A DNA stretch of 64,000 nucleotides from Paracoccus aminophilus JCM 7686 (GCF_000444995.1 NC_022041.1:1834001-1898000); one strand, 5' to 3'. Counted from the first letter of the stretch, positions 8,574 to 17,876 are shown. Numbers and translations: made by a program. Notes: a model not told the origin generated them from the sequence alone.

Positions 8574-11246
8574 ATGATGGCACGGCAAAAGCCTGCAAAA
8601 CCAATGACCAGAACCCGGACCAGCCGGGCAGTTGCACTCCTTTTGACCGGCAGCGTCAGTCTGACCGCGCTGGTCTGGCCCGAAGGCTCGGGCGTGGTCG
8701 CGCAAGAGGCGCAGGGGCTGTCCTTCGACATTCCGGCCCAATCCCTGCCCCGCGCGCTCAACGCTTTCGCGCAGGCGAGCGGTTGGAGTCTCGGCTATTC
8801 GAGCGCAACCGTCTCGGGCAGGCAATCCGCGCCGGTGCAGGGCCGGATGCGGCCCGAGGCGGCTTTGCGCGCGCTGCTGGCCGGAACCGGGCTCGAGCTG
8901 CGCGTAACCGGCCCCGCGACCGCCGCGATCCTGCCCGCCGCCAGCACGACTAGCGCAAACGAGCCCGGCCCAGACGGCGCGATCGTCCTGAACAAGGTCA
9001 CCATCACCGCCGTCGGCGGGACACCGTCGCGCGAGGATCTGTTCCGCGTTCCCGGCTCGGTCGATTATGTCTCGGATGAGGATCTGAACCGGCGCGCGCT
9101 GACCTCGGTCGCCGATCTCTTTCGCACCACCCCCGGCGTGATGACCGGCGACGGGAGGAATTCGGCCGCGATTGATGCCAATATCCGTGGGGTTCAGGGG
9201 ATGAACCGCAATCAGGTGCGGGTGGATGGGATGATTTCGTCGACCCCGAACTATCGCGGCTATTTCGGGGTGGCGAACCGCACCTATGTCGATCCCGATC
9301 TGTTGGCGGGCATGGAGATCACCAAGGGCCAGCCCAATGACGCGGCGGGCGCGGGTGTGATTGGTGGCGCGGTTCGGATGCGCACGATCAATGCCTCGGA
9401 TATCTTGCTCGACGGGCGCGACCGCGGCTTTCGCCTGACGCTTGGCGCGGGCACGAATACGGCCTCTCCGCCTGCCATCGGCACCCGCGACAAGCGCCTC
9501 GACAAGCCCGGCACGCTCAATTTCGGCACGTTCAACGGCAGCCTCGCCTATGCCCAGCGCTTCGGCACAGTCGAGATGGTTGCCGCGCTGAGCCGACGCA
9601 CGCAGGGCAATTACTTCACCGGCAAGCATGGCAAGAACGAGGTCAAGAGCTATCAGATATTCTCGAATGACTGGACGACCTCGGAAATGTCTCCGGTCCC
9701 GCGCGAAAGCGAGGCGCTCAACACCCAGCGCGAAACCGTCTCGGGCCTCTTCAAGCTGCGCGGGGAATGGGGCGACGGTCACAGCGCCGAGCTGGTCTAT
9801 TCGCATTCCGACAGCAAGTTCGGCGAGGTCATGCCGTCGCAGATCACCCGCTTTGGCTGGAATACCGTCGAGCAGCAGGACCCAAACAAAGCCGTGCTGA
9901 ATGGGCTTAACCTGACCTATCGCTGGCAGCCCGAGGGCAATGATCTGATCGATCTCAAGGCCTCGGTCTGGGCCACCCATATGAAGCAGCACACCCGGAC
10001 CGGGCAGGCCTTGGTCTATGATCCGAACGATTATTTCCGGGCGCGCTTCCCGATCTCGTCGGATTATCTGGGGATCGAGCTGCAAAACACATCGCATCTC
10101 GAAACGGGCCTCGGCCCTGTGGATCTGCGCTACGGCGGCTCGTATCTGCGCGAAGAGACCACGCCCAAGCGCGACGATTCCTTCTATATCCCGCCCAATG
10201 GCATCCGCTGGGAGCGCAGCGCCTTCTTTCAGGCCGATTGGCAGGCAGCCGAGCGGCTCAAGCTGCGGGCGGGGCTGCGCTATACGAGCTTTGACACCCG
10301 AGACCGCGTGGGCACCGACACCTATCTTGCCCCGCAGATGCAGGTCTTCTGCGCCTATTACGGCAATTGTAACACCCGGCTGGGCGCAAGCGGCTGGAGC
10401 AAGAATTTCGGGCTTTCCTATGAGCTGAACGACCAGATTCTTGCCTATGCCAATTACGACGAAGGCTATCGCGGCCCGAGCCTGATGGAGGCCGCCGTGC
10501 GCTATGACTGGCTGCCCAATCCCTTCGTGACGCCAGAGCGCAGCAAGAATGTCGAGATCGGCATGAATTATCGCAAAGCTGGACTTCTGCGCGAAGGCGA
10601 TCAGCTGCTTTTCAAGACCAGCTATTTCCGCAACCACATCAAGGACTATATCGTCCGCCAGACGATCAGCACCGACCCGCGCACCGGCCAGCCCTATCCC
10701 GGCGGCACCGGGAGCTTCATTCCCTGGAACATCGGCAAGGCAAAGTTCGAAGGTGTCGAGGCGGCGCTCGATTACGATGCCGGGCGCTGGTTCCTGCGCG
10801 CGGGCGCGACGCGCTATATCCGGGTGAATTACTGCGGGGTCTATCTGTCGAAGAACTTCGCGCCGCAGGTCTTCAACCCGGGCTGCATCGACTACACGCT
10901 GCCCGATGATTATGCGGCCAACCAGATCCCGCCTGCCTATTCGGGCAACCTGACCCTTGGCGCGCGGCTTCTTGACGACAAGCTCACCCTGGGCACGACG
11001 ATCACCCGTGTCGGCGGACGGGCGGCTCCGGCGGGCGAAGGCACCAATGGCTTCCTGCTGCCGCTGCGCCAGTGGAACCCCTATACGACCGTCGATCTCT
11101 TCGCGAGCTACCGTATGAATGAACGGATGGTGATGAATTTCAGCGCTGAAAACGTCACCAACCGCTATTACGTCGATGCGCTGGGATTGGCGGCCCTGCC
11201 CGCTCCGGGCCGGACATTGCATCTGGGGCTGGAAGCGAAGTTCTAG
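8574..11246 (+). CDS. TonB-dependent receptor with N-terminal signalling (STN) domain, heme/hemoglobin-receptor-like
   Basis: 890 aa outer-membrane transporter. A signal peptide ends near residue 44 (GVVAQEA). The STN domain follows at about 48-118 (SFDIPAQSLPRALNAFAQ), then the plug (SVADLFRTTPGVM, NIRGVQGMNRNQVRVDGM) and the beta barrel ending in the terminal Phe of GLEAKF. Barrel motifs YRGP and NPFVTPERSKNVEIG sit where hemophore/hemoglobin receptors have FRAP and NPNL, so a heme-type ligand is my best guess. A ferric siderophore is not excluded. RBS GACGAGGA supports ATG 8574 or 8577. Third gene of the FecI-FecR-receptor set and probably the sigma factor's target. Confidence 0.92.
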   Translation: MMARQKPAKPMTRTRTSRAVALLLTGSVSLTALVWPEGSGVVAQEAQGLSFDIPAQSLPRALNAFAQASGWSLGYSSATVSGRQSAPVQGRMRPEAALRALLAGTGLELRVTGPATAAILPAASTTSANEPGPDGAIVLNKVTITAVGGTPSREDLFRVPGSVDYVSDEDLNRRALTSVADLFRTTPGVMTGDGRNSAAIDANIRGVQGMNRNQVRVDGMISSTPNYRGYFGVANRTYVDPDLLAGMEITKGQPNDAAGAGVIGGAVRMRTINASDILLDGRDRGFRLTLGAGTNTASPPAIGTRDKRLDKPGTLNFGTFNGSLAYAQRFGTVEMVAALSRRTQGNYFTGKHGKNEVKSYQIFSNDWTTSEMSPVPRESEALNTQRETVSGLFKLRGEWGDGHSAELVYSHSDSKFGEVMPSQITRFGWNTVEQQDPNKAVLNGLNLTYRWQPEGNDLIDLKASVWATHMKQHTRTGQALVYDPNDYFRARFPISSDYLGIELQNTSHLETGLGPVDLRYGGSYLREETTPKRDDSFYIPPNGIRWERSAFFQADWQAAERLKLRAGLRYTSFDTRDRVGTDTYLAPQMQVFCAYYGNCNTRLGASGWSKNFGLSYELNDQILAYANYDEGYRGPSLMEAAVRYDWLPNPFVTPERSKNVEIGMNYRKAGLLREGDQLLFKTSYFRNHIKDYIVRQTISTDPRTGQPYPGGTGSFIPWNIGKAKFEGVEAALDYDAGRWFLRAGATRYIRVNYCGVYLSKNFAPQVFNPGCIDYTLPDDYAANQIPPAYSGNLTLGARLLDDKLTLGTTITRVGGRAAPAGEGTNGFLLPLRQWNPYTTVDLFASYRMNERMVMNFSAENVTNRYYVDALGLAALPAPGRTLHLGLEAKF

Positions 11247-11285
11247 GCCTCCGGGCGCCCGCGCCCTCCCTGAGCAATAGAGGCC

Positions 11286-13055
11286 TCAGTAATAGAAATA
11301 GATCCCGATACAGGTGGCGATGCCGATCACGATATTCATCGGCATCCCAACCTTGAGGAAATCGAGGAAGGTGTAATTGCCCGCCGCATAGACCAGCGTA
11401 TTCGTCTGATAGCCAATCGGGGTCGCGAAGCTGGCGCTGCCCGCAAACATCACCGCCACGACCAGAGGCCGCGCGTCATAGCCGACATCATGGGCGAGCG
11501 CGATGGCGATGGGCGTCATGATGACCGCGACCGCGCTGCTTGAAATCAGCTCGGTCAGGGTCGAGGTCAGCAGATAGACGACGATCAGCAGCATCAAGGG
11601 CGAGAGCCCGGCGATATGGGGCGCAAGCCCGCCGACCACCATGTCGATCGCGCCCGACTTCTGTAACCCCACCCCGATGATCAACATGGCATAGATCAGC
11701 ACGAGAATGCTCGCATCGATCGAGCCCCAAGCCTCCTCGGCATCAATGCAGCGCAAGATCAGGATCGCAGCGACGGCAACCATCGCCAGCACCCCGATAT
11801 CCATCACGTCAAACGCCGCCAGAAGCACCACCGCCAACAGCGCGAGCACCGCAATCGGAGCTTTGGATTTGCGAAAGGCCCGCCCGCTCGTGCGCGTGGT
11901 CGAGACCAGAACCCCGCGCTGGTTGATCTCGTCAAGGCTCTCGGGCTTGCCGGCCAGCAGCAGCCGGTCGGCCGGGCGCAGCCGCGAGCTGCGCAGATCC
12001 TCGCCCGCGATATGGTTGTGGCGATGCACGCCCAAAAGCTGGACGCCGGGGATCAGAACCGAGCCGAGATCCTTGACCGCGCGTCCGACCACCGCGTGAT
12101 TGGGCGCCAGCACCGCCTCGATCACCACATCCTTCTTGCCCGGCGCATCCTTGCCGAAAATGCCGATACGGACCTTGTGGTTCTCGGCAAAGGTCAAAAG
12201 CTCCGATGAGGTCGCATTGACGATCACCGCATCCCCCTTGCGCAAGGTCATCGCCTTGAGATCCTCGCGGTAGATCTTGCCCGAGCGGCGCAGCCCGAGA
12301 ACCGCGATCCGCGACAGATCCGAAATCTCGCCGATGGGCCGATCCACGAAATCGCTGGTCTCCTGCACGATGATCTCCGACAGGAACGGCAGCGCCGACA
12401 GATTGGCCTCGCCCGCCTTGTCCTCGCGCCGGGGCAACAGATAGCGGCCAACCAGCGCGAGCATCAGGCAGCCCGAGACGCCCACGATCAGACCGATGGG
12501 CGTGATCTCGAAAATGCCGAAGGGCGCCATCCCGGCCTCCCGCGCGACGCCGTCAACGAGCAGGTTGGTCGAGGTTCCGATCAGCGTCATCGTGCCCGAC
12601 ATGACCGCGACATAAGAGGCCGGGATCAAGAGCAGCGTCGCCGGGATCTCGTAGGTTTTGGCGATCTTCAGGACGATCGGGATCAGGATCAGCACCAAGG
12701 GCGTGTTGTTGATGAACCCGCCTAGAAAAAGCACACCGGTGAAGAGCGCACCGATCGCGACCGCAGGCCTTGGTCCAGACAGGTCAAGGATCTTGTTCAC
12801 GACCTTCTCGATCACCCCCGTACGCACCAAGGCGCCGGTCAGCACGAACATCGCGGCAATCGTCAGGGGCGCGGAGTTCGAAAAGACCGAATAGACCTCT
12901 TGCGGGGTGACAAGCTTGCAGGCCGCGAAAGCCGCAGCACCGGCGGCGGCGACGACCTCGGTCGGGTAGCGCTCGAACAGAAAACCCGCGAAGGTCAAGA
13001 GCATGATGGCGATGGCGACAGCGGCGGAATGGTCAGAGACGAACTGCTGAAACAT
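11286..13055 (-). CDS. SLC13/DASS-family anion transporter with TrkA-C domains
   Basis: 589 aa inner-membrane protein. About five membrane segments precede and six follow a central cytoplasmic stretch (residues about 195-385) that holds two TrkA-C-like repeats (IGEISDLSRIAVLGLRRSG and LGSVLIPGVQLLGVHRHN). The transport core has the duplicated hairpin motifs FINNTPLVLILIPIVLKIA and SSSAVAVIMTPIAIALAHD. This build is typical of sodium-coupled dicarboxylate or sulfate carriers; the anion cannot be named. The frame is open to 13106, but the ATG at 13055 has GAGAGA upstream and gives a normal start. Single-gene unit, converging on the receptor gene. Confidence 0.88.
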   Translation of the reverse strand: MFQQFVSDHSAAVAIAIMLLTFAGFLFERYPTEVVAAAGAAAFAACKLVTPQEVYSVFSNSAPLTIAAMFVLTGALVRTGVIEKVVNKILDLSGPRPAVAIGALFTGVLFLGGFINNTPLVLILIPIVLKIAKTYEIPATLLLIPASYVAVMSGTMTLIGTSTNLLVDGVAREAGMAPFGIFEITPIGLIVGVSGCLMLALVGRYLLPRREDKAGEANLSALPFLSEIIVQETSDFVDRPIGEISDLSRIAVLGLRRSGKIYREDLKAMTLRKGDAVIVNATSSELLTFAENHKVRIGIFGKDAPGKKDVVIEAVLAPNHAVVGRAVKDLGSVLIPGVQLLGVHRHNHIAGEDLRSSRLRPADRLLLAGKPESLDEINQRGVLVSTTRTSGRAFRKSKAPIAVLALLAVVLLAAFDVMDIGVLAMVAVAAILILRCIDAEEAWGSIDASILVLIYAMLIIGVGLQKSGAIDMVVGGLAPHIAGLSPLMLLIVVYLLTSTLTELISSSAVAVIMTPIAIALAHDVGYDARPLVVAVMFAGSASFATPIGYQTNTLVYAAGNYTFLDFLKVGMPMNIVIGIATCIGIYFYY

Positions 13056-13188
13056 GATGCGGATCTCTCGCGGGAAGAATGCCCCCTGTTTTTCGCAACG
13101 CCGCAAAAACTCAAAATGTTTCGTTCCCCTCCCCTCTTTTTAGACAAATCGGATAAAACCATCCAAGTGAACGGCCGCCCAAATGAAA

Positions 13189-13212
13189 GGCCGCCCTGTG
13201 AAAAGGGCGGCC
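13189..13212 (-). terminator. Rho-independent-like terminator for the COG4705 gene
   Basis: Stem GGCCGCCCT/AGGGCGGCC with a 6-nt loop. On the minus strand it is followed by TTTCATTT, and it lies 43 bp after the stop of the gene ending at 13255. Confidence 0.6.
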
Positions 13213-13254
13213 CGGTTGATCAGCGTGAGGGAAGGCGTCTATAGACCCCGCGCC

Positions 13255-14049
13255 TCATTCGGCGCGCGCATTGTCCTCGCGGTCAACGCCCGAAAGCGTC
13301 AGATAGCCGACCAGCGCCAGAATGACCCCAAGGAAGACGAGGCTCGTCGTCGTCGTGCCAAGGCCAAGACCGCCGTTTGGCAGGGGCTGCGACAGGAAGT
13401 CGCCAAAGGAGGCGCCCAGCGGGCGGGTCAGGATATAGGCCAGCCAGAAGGCGGTCACCGCTCCGATGATCCCGGCGCGCCACAGGCCGATGACGACAAG
13501 GATCGCCGCGCCAAAGAGGAAGGTCGAGGGCAGATAGCCAAGCCCGAGCCGCTCGGCCAGCAGATCGCCCGCCGCCGTGCCCAAAGCGAAGGTGAAAAGC
13601 ACCGCGAGCCAATAGAAGCCCTCCCGCGCGGGGGTGTCGATCGAATGGATCGACAGCGTGTGCTCGCGCAGATACCAGACGGCGAACGTCATGATCAAAG
13701 CCACGATGAAGACCGCGGTCGAGACCCCAAGCGGCACGCCGTAGCCATCGCTCAGACTGTCGGTGATCAGCGTGCCGACCACCGAAATCATCGTCACCGC
13801 AAGCCAATAGACCCAAGGCGTATAGCGGTCGGTGCGAAACTGCCAGATCAGGATGGCGACCAGAACCACCGCCATCAGGATCGAGGTCATCTGCAGGCCA
13901 AGACCCATCTTGAAGATCAGGTAATCGGCCCCGGTTTCCCCGACCGTGGTCGCCATGATCTTGATCGCCCAGAAATAGGGCGTGACCTCGGGCACCTTGT
14001 TGAAGCGGATTTGCGGCGTGTCGGCCGTCGCGGCTACGGGATAGGTCAT
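13255..14049 (-). CDS. COG4705-like multi-pass membrane protein, function unknown
   Basis: 264 aa, about seven hydrophobic segments (for example SILMAVVLVAILIW, VFIVALIMTFAVWYL, LVFLGVILALVGYLTL). The start PEVTPYFWAIKIMATTVGETGADYL and the repeated internal GTAAGDLLAE match a family of uncharacterised membrane-anchored proteins that I know as COG4705. The ATG at 14049 follows AGGAGAGC; the frame continues upstream without another RBS. It is divergent from the PepSY gene, and two identical-core dyads lie between them, so it probably responds to the neighbouring two-component system. A role in metal or envelope stress is only a guess from context. Confidence 0.8.
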   Translation of the reverse strand: MTYPVAATADTPQIRFNKVPEVTPYFWAIKIMATTVGETGADYLIFKMGLGLQMTSILMAVVLVAILIWQFRTDRYTPWVYWLAVTMISVVGTLITDSLSDGYGVPLGVSTAVFIVALIMTFAVWYLREHTLSIHSIDTPAREGFYWLAVLFTFALGTAAGDLLAERLGLGYLPSTFLFGAAILVVIGLWRAGIIGAVTAFWLAYILTRPLGASFGDFLSQPLPNGGLGLGTTTTSLVFLGVILALVGYLTLSGVDREDNARAE

Positions 14050-14128
14050 CGCAAGCTCTCCTGCGGCGCGGGAATGCACCAGTCAGGGCCGAGTCTCGGA
14101 CGCCAAGGTGATCGCCAGATCGGGCGGC

Positions 14129-14146
14129 GATTACATTTCCGTAATC
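14129..14146. promoter_or_regulatory. Operator dyad GATTAC-N6-GTAATC, copy 1
   Basis: Perfect 6+6 inverted repeat with a 6-bp centre (ATTTCC), 80 bp upstream of the minus-strand membrane-protein start. The same dyad recurs 62 bp away. Probable binding site of the adjacent OmpR-type regulator, by inference. Confidence 0.6.
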
Positions 14147-14190
14147 TCGGCGGGTGGCGGGCGCTCTGGCGCCGGTCAGGAAGGGGCAAA

Positions 14191-14208
14191 GATTACACAG
14201 ACGTAATC
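14191..14208. promoter_or_regulatory. Operator dyad GATTAC-N6-GTAATC, copy 2
   Basis: Second perfect copy (centre ACAGAC), 85 bp upstream of the PepSY start. The arms are identical to copy 1 while the centres differ, which argues for selection on the arms. Confidence 0.6.
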
Positions 14209-14292
14209 CTGCGGCGATTTTTCTGTCAGCCCGCCACCCCAGTTTTCGATCAGCGACGAGATTTCCATCGTCCGCCACATAGGAGAAACCAG

Positions 14293-14874
14293 ATGAAACG
14301 CACTCTTTCCGTTCTCGGCCTGACCGCAATCGCAAGCCTCGGTGCCATGGTCGGCGGCCAGGTCTGGGCGGCGACAGACAATTCGGCCGAGGTGCAGCAA
14401 TTCCTCAAGGCGCCGCAAACCCTCACCGCGGCCATCCACGCGGCGGAAAGCGCGACCGGCGGCAAGGCCTATGCGGCAGAGTTCGACGACCACAAGGGCA
14501 CCGGGCGCTATGAGGTCAAGACGCTTGCCGGTGATAAGCTGGCCAAGGTCCGGGTCGATGCCACCACGGGCAAGGTGACCGACACCAAGGACAAGGGGCT
14601 GCTTTCGGCCAAGAAAGACAGCGATGCGCTGGATCCGGCCGCGCTCAAGGGCTCGCTTGCCGATCTCGTCGCCAAAGCCGAGACGCTGAGCGGCGGCAAG
14701 GTCATGTCGATCGACCATGAGCGCGAGAATGGCGCCACCACCGTCGAGGTCGAGGTTGCCGCCGCTGACGGCACAGCCAAGACCTTCGCCTTTGACGCCG
14801 CGGGCGACAAGCTCGTGCCGGTGGTCTCTGGCAAGGATGACGCCAAAGAACATGACGAGAAATCCGAAGGCTGA
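14293..14874 (+). CDS. Secreted PepSY-domain protein
   Basis: 193 aa. Signal peptide residues 1-27 (ending QVWAA) direct it to the periplasm. Two PepSY-like repeats follow: LTAAIHAAESATGGKAYAAEF with YEVKTLAGDKLAKVRVDATTGKV, and LADLVAKAETLSGGKVMSIDH with VEVEVAAADGTAKTFAFDA. The tail is charged (KDDAKEHDEKSEG). AGGAGA lies 7 bp before the ATG at 14293. PepSY proteins next to OmpR-type two-component systems are common and often sense or buffer an envelope signal; direct ligand unknown. A stem-loop and 68 bp separate it from the response regulator gene. Confidence 0.88.
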   Translation: MKRTLSVLGLTAIASLGAMVGGQVWAATDNSAEVQQFLKAPQTLTAAIHAAESATGGKAYAAEFDDHKGTGRYEVKTLAGDKLAKVRVDATTGKVTDTKDKGLLSAKKDSDALDPAALKGSLADLVAKAETLSGGKVMSIDHERENGATTVEVEVAAADGTAKTFAFDAAGDKLVPVVSGKDDAKEHDEKSEG

Positions 14875-14888
14875 GGCCAAAGGCTCTT

Positions 14889-14910
14889 GACCGGCCCTTC
14901 GGGGCCGGTC
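14889..14910 (+). terminator. UUCG-type stem-loop between PepSY and response regulator
   Basis: GACCGGCC and GGCCGGTC pair around a CTTCGG loop. No T tract; it may act as an attenuator that lowers expression of the downstream two-component genes or stabilises the PepSY mRNA. Confidence 0.5.
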
Positions 14911-14942
14911 CTGATGGGTCGAGCGGCGCCAAAGGGCAAAGA

Positions 14943-15614
14943 ATGCGGATCCTGATCATCGAAGACGACCCGACCACCGGTGATTTCATCGCCCGGGGGC
15001 TGCGCGAAGAGGGCCATGTCGCTGATCTGTCTCGCAATGGCCGCGACGGACTTTTGGCAGCGCAAAGCGCCGATTTCGACGTGCTGGTCGTCGACCGGAT
15101 GCTGCCGGGCCTTGATGGCCTTGCGCTGGTCCGCACCCTGCGCGCGGCGAAAAACCTGACGCCCGTGATCTTTCTGACCGCGATGGGCGGGATCGACGAC
15201 CGCATCGAAGGGCTGAACGCGGGCGGCGACGACTATCTGGTCAAGCCCTTCGCGTTTGGCGAGCTATCGGCCCGCATTCAGGCCCTCGCCCGCCGCCCGC
15301 AGCTGCGCGACGAGGAAACCGTGCTCTCGGCGGGCGATCTGCGTATGGATCTGATCCGGCGCAAGGTGACGCGCGGCGCGGCGGAAATCGAGTTGCTGCC
15401 GCGGGAATTCGCGCTGCTCGAATGTCTCTTGCGCCGCAAAGGCCGGGTTCAGACCCGGACCATGCTGCTGGAGGCGGTGTGGGATCTGAACTTCGACCCC
15501 CAGACCAATGTCGTCGAAAGCCATGTCTCGCGGCTGCGCGCCAAGGTCGACAAGCCCTTCGAGACCGAGCTCATCCGCACCGTGCGCGGCGCAGGCTACC
15601 GGATCGAGCCGTGA
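14943..15614 (+). CDS. OmpR/PhoB-family response regulator
   Basis: 223 aa. Receiver domain with acidic pocket EDD (residues 7-9), phospho-acceptor D51 in VVDRMLPG and K101 in DDYLVKPF. The C-terminal winged helix (about 125-223) contains LLPREFALLECLLRRKGRVQ and the recognition stretch NVVESHVSRLRAKVD. Its stop overlaps the kinase start codon (GTGA), so the two are translationally coupled. It probably binds the GATTAC-N6-GTAATC dyads about 0.75 kb upstream. Confidence 0.95.
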   Translation: MRILIIEDDPTTGDFIARGLREEGHVADLSRNGRDGLLAAQSADFDVLVVDRMLPGLDGLALVRTLRAAKNLTPVIFLTAMGGIDDRIEGLNAGGDDYLVKPFAFGELSARIQALARRPQLRDEETVLSAGDLRMDLIRRKVTRGAAEIELLPREFALLECLLRRKGRVQTRTMLLEAVWDLNFDPQTNVVESHVSRLRAKVDKPFETELIRTVRGAGYRIEP

Positions 15615-16963
15615 CCCGCTGGCGCGAGGCCCTGCGCGCGACGCCGATGCGGCTCACCCTGCGGTTGGTCGCGCTTTATATCCTGATCAGCGCGCTCTCG
15701 TTTCTGACGACTTGGTGGCTCGCCAGCGAAGCTCTGCTCGACGCCAGCGAAAGCGTGCTCGAACAAGAGCTCGAAGAGCTCGCGGCCTCGGGCGATCCCG
15801 CCGATATTGCGCTCGCGGTGGCCGAGGGGGCGCGCAAGGCTGATCCCGAACACCAAATTCTGCGCTTCGACGGGCCGCAGGGCACGGTCGGCAATTATCT
15901 CGGCCCCCTGCCCGCCGGAGATCTGCGGCAGGTCGATCTCTCGGATAAAGCGGCCGGGGTCGAAGGCAGCTATATCATGCGCAGCACCCGCATTGGCGAG
16001 GGCGTTTTGACCGTCGGTCAGGACACCGATGCCTTTGACGAGCTGCGCGAAGTCTTTGGCAAGGTGCTGTTTTTCACGCTGATCCCGACGGCCGTGCTGC
16101 TTTTGGCGGGCGGGATGGTGATTGCGCTCCGTTCGACCAGCCGGCTCGCGGCGATCGAGACCACGCTCGCCCGTCTCGCGGGCGGCGACCTGACTGCGCG
16201 CCTGCCGAAACTGCCCGGACCCCGCGACGATCTCAGCCGGGTCGGCGCAGGCATCGACCGGCTTGCCGCCGCGCAAGAGGCGTCCGTGGCCGCGCTGAAA
16301 CAGGTCTCGACCGATATCGCCCATGACCTGCGCACCCCGATCCAGCGCCTTGCCGTGCTGCTCGATCAGGGCCTCGCGCGCCCCGAAGGTCCCGACCGCC
16401 GCGATTTCGAAAGCGCGAGCGACGAGGTCCAGAATATCGCCGCGACCTTCGACGCCCTGTTGCGGATCGCTCAGATCGAGGGGGGCGCGAGCCTGCCGGT
16501 GGCGCCGGTCGATCTGAGCGAGCTTTTGCGCGACATTGCCGAACTTTACGAGCCTTCCGCCGCCGAAACCGGCCATGAGCTGCGCCTCGACATCACGGCT
16601 CCGGTCGTGGTGCAGGGCGACCGGCGGCTGCTTGGGCAGGCGATCGTCAATCTTCTGGAAAACGCTTTGCATCATGCGCCGCCCGGTCCCGTGACTTTGG
16701 GCGCAGCGCGATCAGGGGTGGCGGGCGCAAGCCTTTGGGTGGCCGATCACGGACCGGGCATTCCCGGAAGCGAGCGCGACCGCGTGCTGCGGCGGCTCTA
16801 CCGGCTCGACCGCAGCCGCCAGACCCCCGGCAATGGTCTGGGCCTCAGTCTGGTCGCCGCGATCCTGTCGCGCCACGGGGCCGAGCTTGAGCTGACCGAC
16901 AATGCCCCCGGCCTGCGCGCCACCATCCACTTCGCCTCGCCCGAGAACAGCCACGCAAGCTAG
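15611..16963 (+). CDS. Sensor histidine kinase partner of the OmpR-type regulator
   Basis: 450 aa, starting at the GTG that overlaps the regulator stop. Two membrane spans (about residues 16-38 and 153-175) enclose a periplasmic sensor of roughly 115 residues rich in acidic residues. A HAMP segment follows, then the H box (STDIAHDLRTPIQRLA), N box (NLLENALHHAP), G1 (VADHGPGIPG) and G2 (NGLGLSL). All catalytic boxes are intact. The signal may be presented by the PepSY protein encoded upstream; that is inference from gene order. Confidence 0.93.
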   Translation: MTRWREALRATPMRLTLRLVALYILISALSFLTTWWLASEALLDASESVLEQELEELAASGDPADIALAVAEGARKADPEHQILRFDGPQGTVGNYLGPLPAGDLRQVDLSDKAAGVEGSYIMRSTRIGEGVLTVGQDTDAFDELREVFGKVLFFTLIPTAVLLLAGGMVIALRSTSRLAAIETTLARLAGGDLTARLPKLPGPRDDLSRVGAGIDRLAAAQEASVAALKQVSTDIAHDLRTPIQRLAVLLDQGLARPEGPDRRDFESASDEVQNIAATFDALLRIAQIEGGASLPVAPVDLSELLRDIAELYEPSAAETGHELRLDITAPVVVQGDRRLLGQAIVNLLENALHHAPPGPVTLGAARSGVAGASLWVADHGPGIPGSERDRVLRRLYRLDRSRQTPGNGLGLSLVAAILSRHGAELELTDNAPGLRATIHFASPENSHAS

Positions 16964-17036
16964 GCCCGATCCGCCCTATAGCGGCGGTCGCGCGATACCT
17001 GCCGACCTTCCACGGCCCCCTGCGAACGGCAAACAG

Positions 17037-17876
17037 CTAGCCCAGCTCGCCCAGAAGATCGTCGATCACCTCGGCGATCTGATGGGGCTGGACCACGGCC
17101 AGACGGATCAGCTCGTCAAAGCGCCGCCCGAAGAAGCGGATGTAATCGAGATCATTCAGCACCAGATAATTCGTGCCCAGAAACAGCGTCACGCGCTTTT
17201 GTCCGAAGATGGTGAAGGGCGGGGTATAGGTCTCGCTCAGCGTATAGAAATAGATCCGCAGCTTGGGATAAAGCTCGGCGTAAAGCGTGCGGAAATGCGC
17301 AAGCTGGCGGCGCCGGACCGGAAGCGCCAGCCCCTCCCATTTGCCCTCCGCCTTGGCCAGGGTGGTCAGTGCCTGGATCGAGGTGCAGACGTCAAGCTCG
17401 CTGTCCGGGCGGCGCATCAGCGCCAGCCGCGCGCCGAAGGATTGGCTTGCGATATCGAAGGACGCGCCCTGATATTCGAAGCGCAGAACCTCATCGGTCT
17501 TGAGAAAATCCGGGATGCTGTCGGGAACGGTGCGGACGCGGTAGCCCTCGACCTCGGCCAGCCAATGGACGAAATGATCGTCCACCGGCGAGCGGGTGTG
17601 GCGCTGGATCTGCATCACCGATTCGATGATCTCGGTCCCGGTTTCCTTGCGCGTCGAGAGGCCAAGCAGCCAATCGGCCGAGACCTGACAGGAACTGGCG
17701 AGCGCAATCAGCGTCTCGGCCCGCGGCATCCGCGCGCCATCGGCCAGCAAAAGCTGCGAAAGCGTCGAGCGGTCGATCCCCGCCATGCGCGCAAACCCCG
17801 CTTGATTAAGCCCCGAGGCGTCGATCAGCGTCAGAATACGCTCGCGAAAGCCGGTGGCGGCGTCGGATGTGGTCAT
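17037..17876 (-). CDS. XRE-family HTH regulator with long C-terminal domain
   Basis: 279 aa. An XRE helix-turn-helix lies at residues about 10-70 (SGLNQAGFARMAGIDRSTLSQLL). The rest, about 200 residues, is an unrecognised domain with FFGRRFDEL near the end, presumably the sensor. It is divergent from the ammonia-lyase homologue with a 355-bp gap and is the obvious candidate to control it. A second XRE protein of equal length at 47014 has a different C-terminal sequence. CGGGGCG precedes the ATG. Ligand unknown. Confidence 0.85.
   Translation of the reverse strand: MTTSDAATGFRERILTLIDASGLNQAGFARMAGIDRSTLSQLLLADGARMPRAETLIALASSCQVSADWLLGLSTRKETGTEIIESVMQIQRHTRSPVDDHFVHWLAEVEGYRVRTVPDSIPDFLKTDEVLRFEYQGASFDIASQSFGARLALMRRPDSELDVCTSIQALTTLAKAEGKWEGLALPVRRRQLAHFRTLYAELYPKLRIYFYTLSETYTPPFTIFGQKRVTLFLGTNYLVLNDLDYIRFFGRRFDELIRLAVVQPHQIAEVIDDLLGELG

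Noticed and set aside
6849-11222. Open frame of about 1,450 codons on the minus strand, antisense to the FecI-FecR-receptor genes
   Set aside because: A shadow of high-GC coding DNA: no RBS, Arg/Gly/Ala-rich sequence with no domain, and three strongly supported genes on the other strand.
13183-14292. Long plus-strand open frame before the PepSY gene
   Set aside because: It is antisense to the COG4705 gene and crosses the operator dyads; the PepSY ATG at 14293 has its own RBS and signal peptide.
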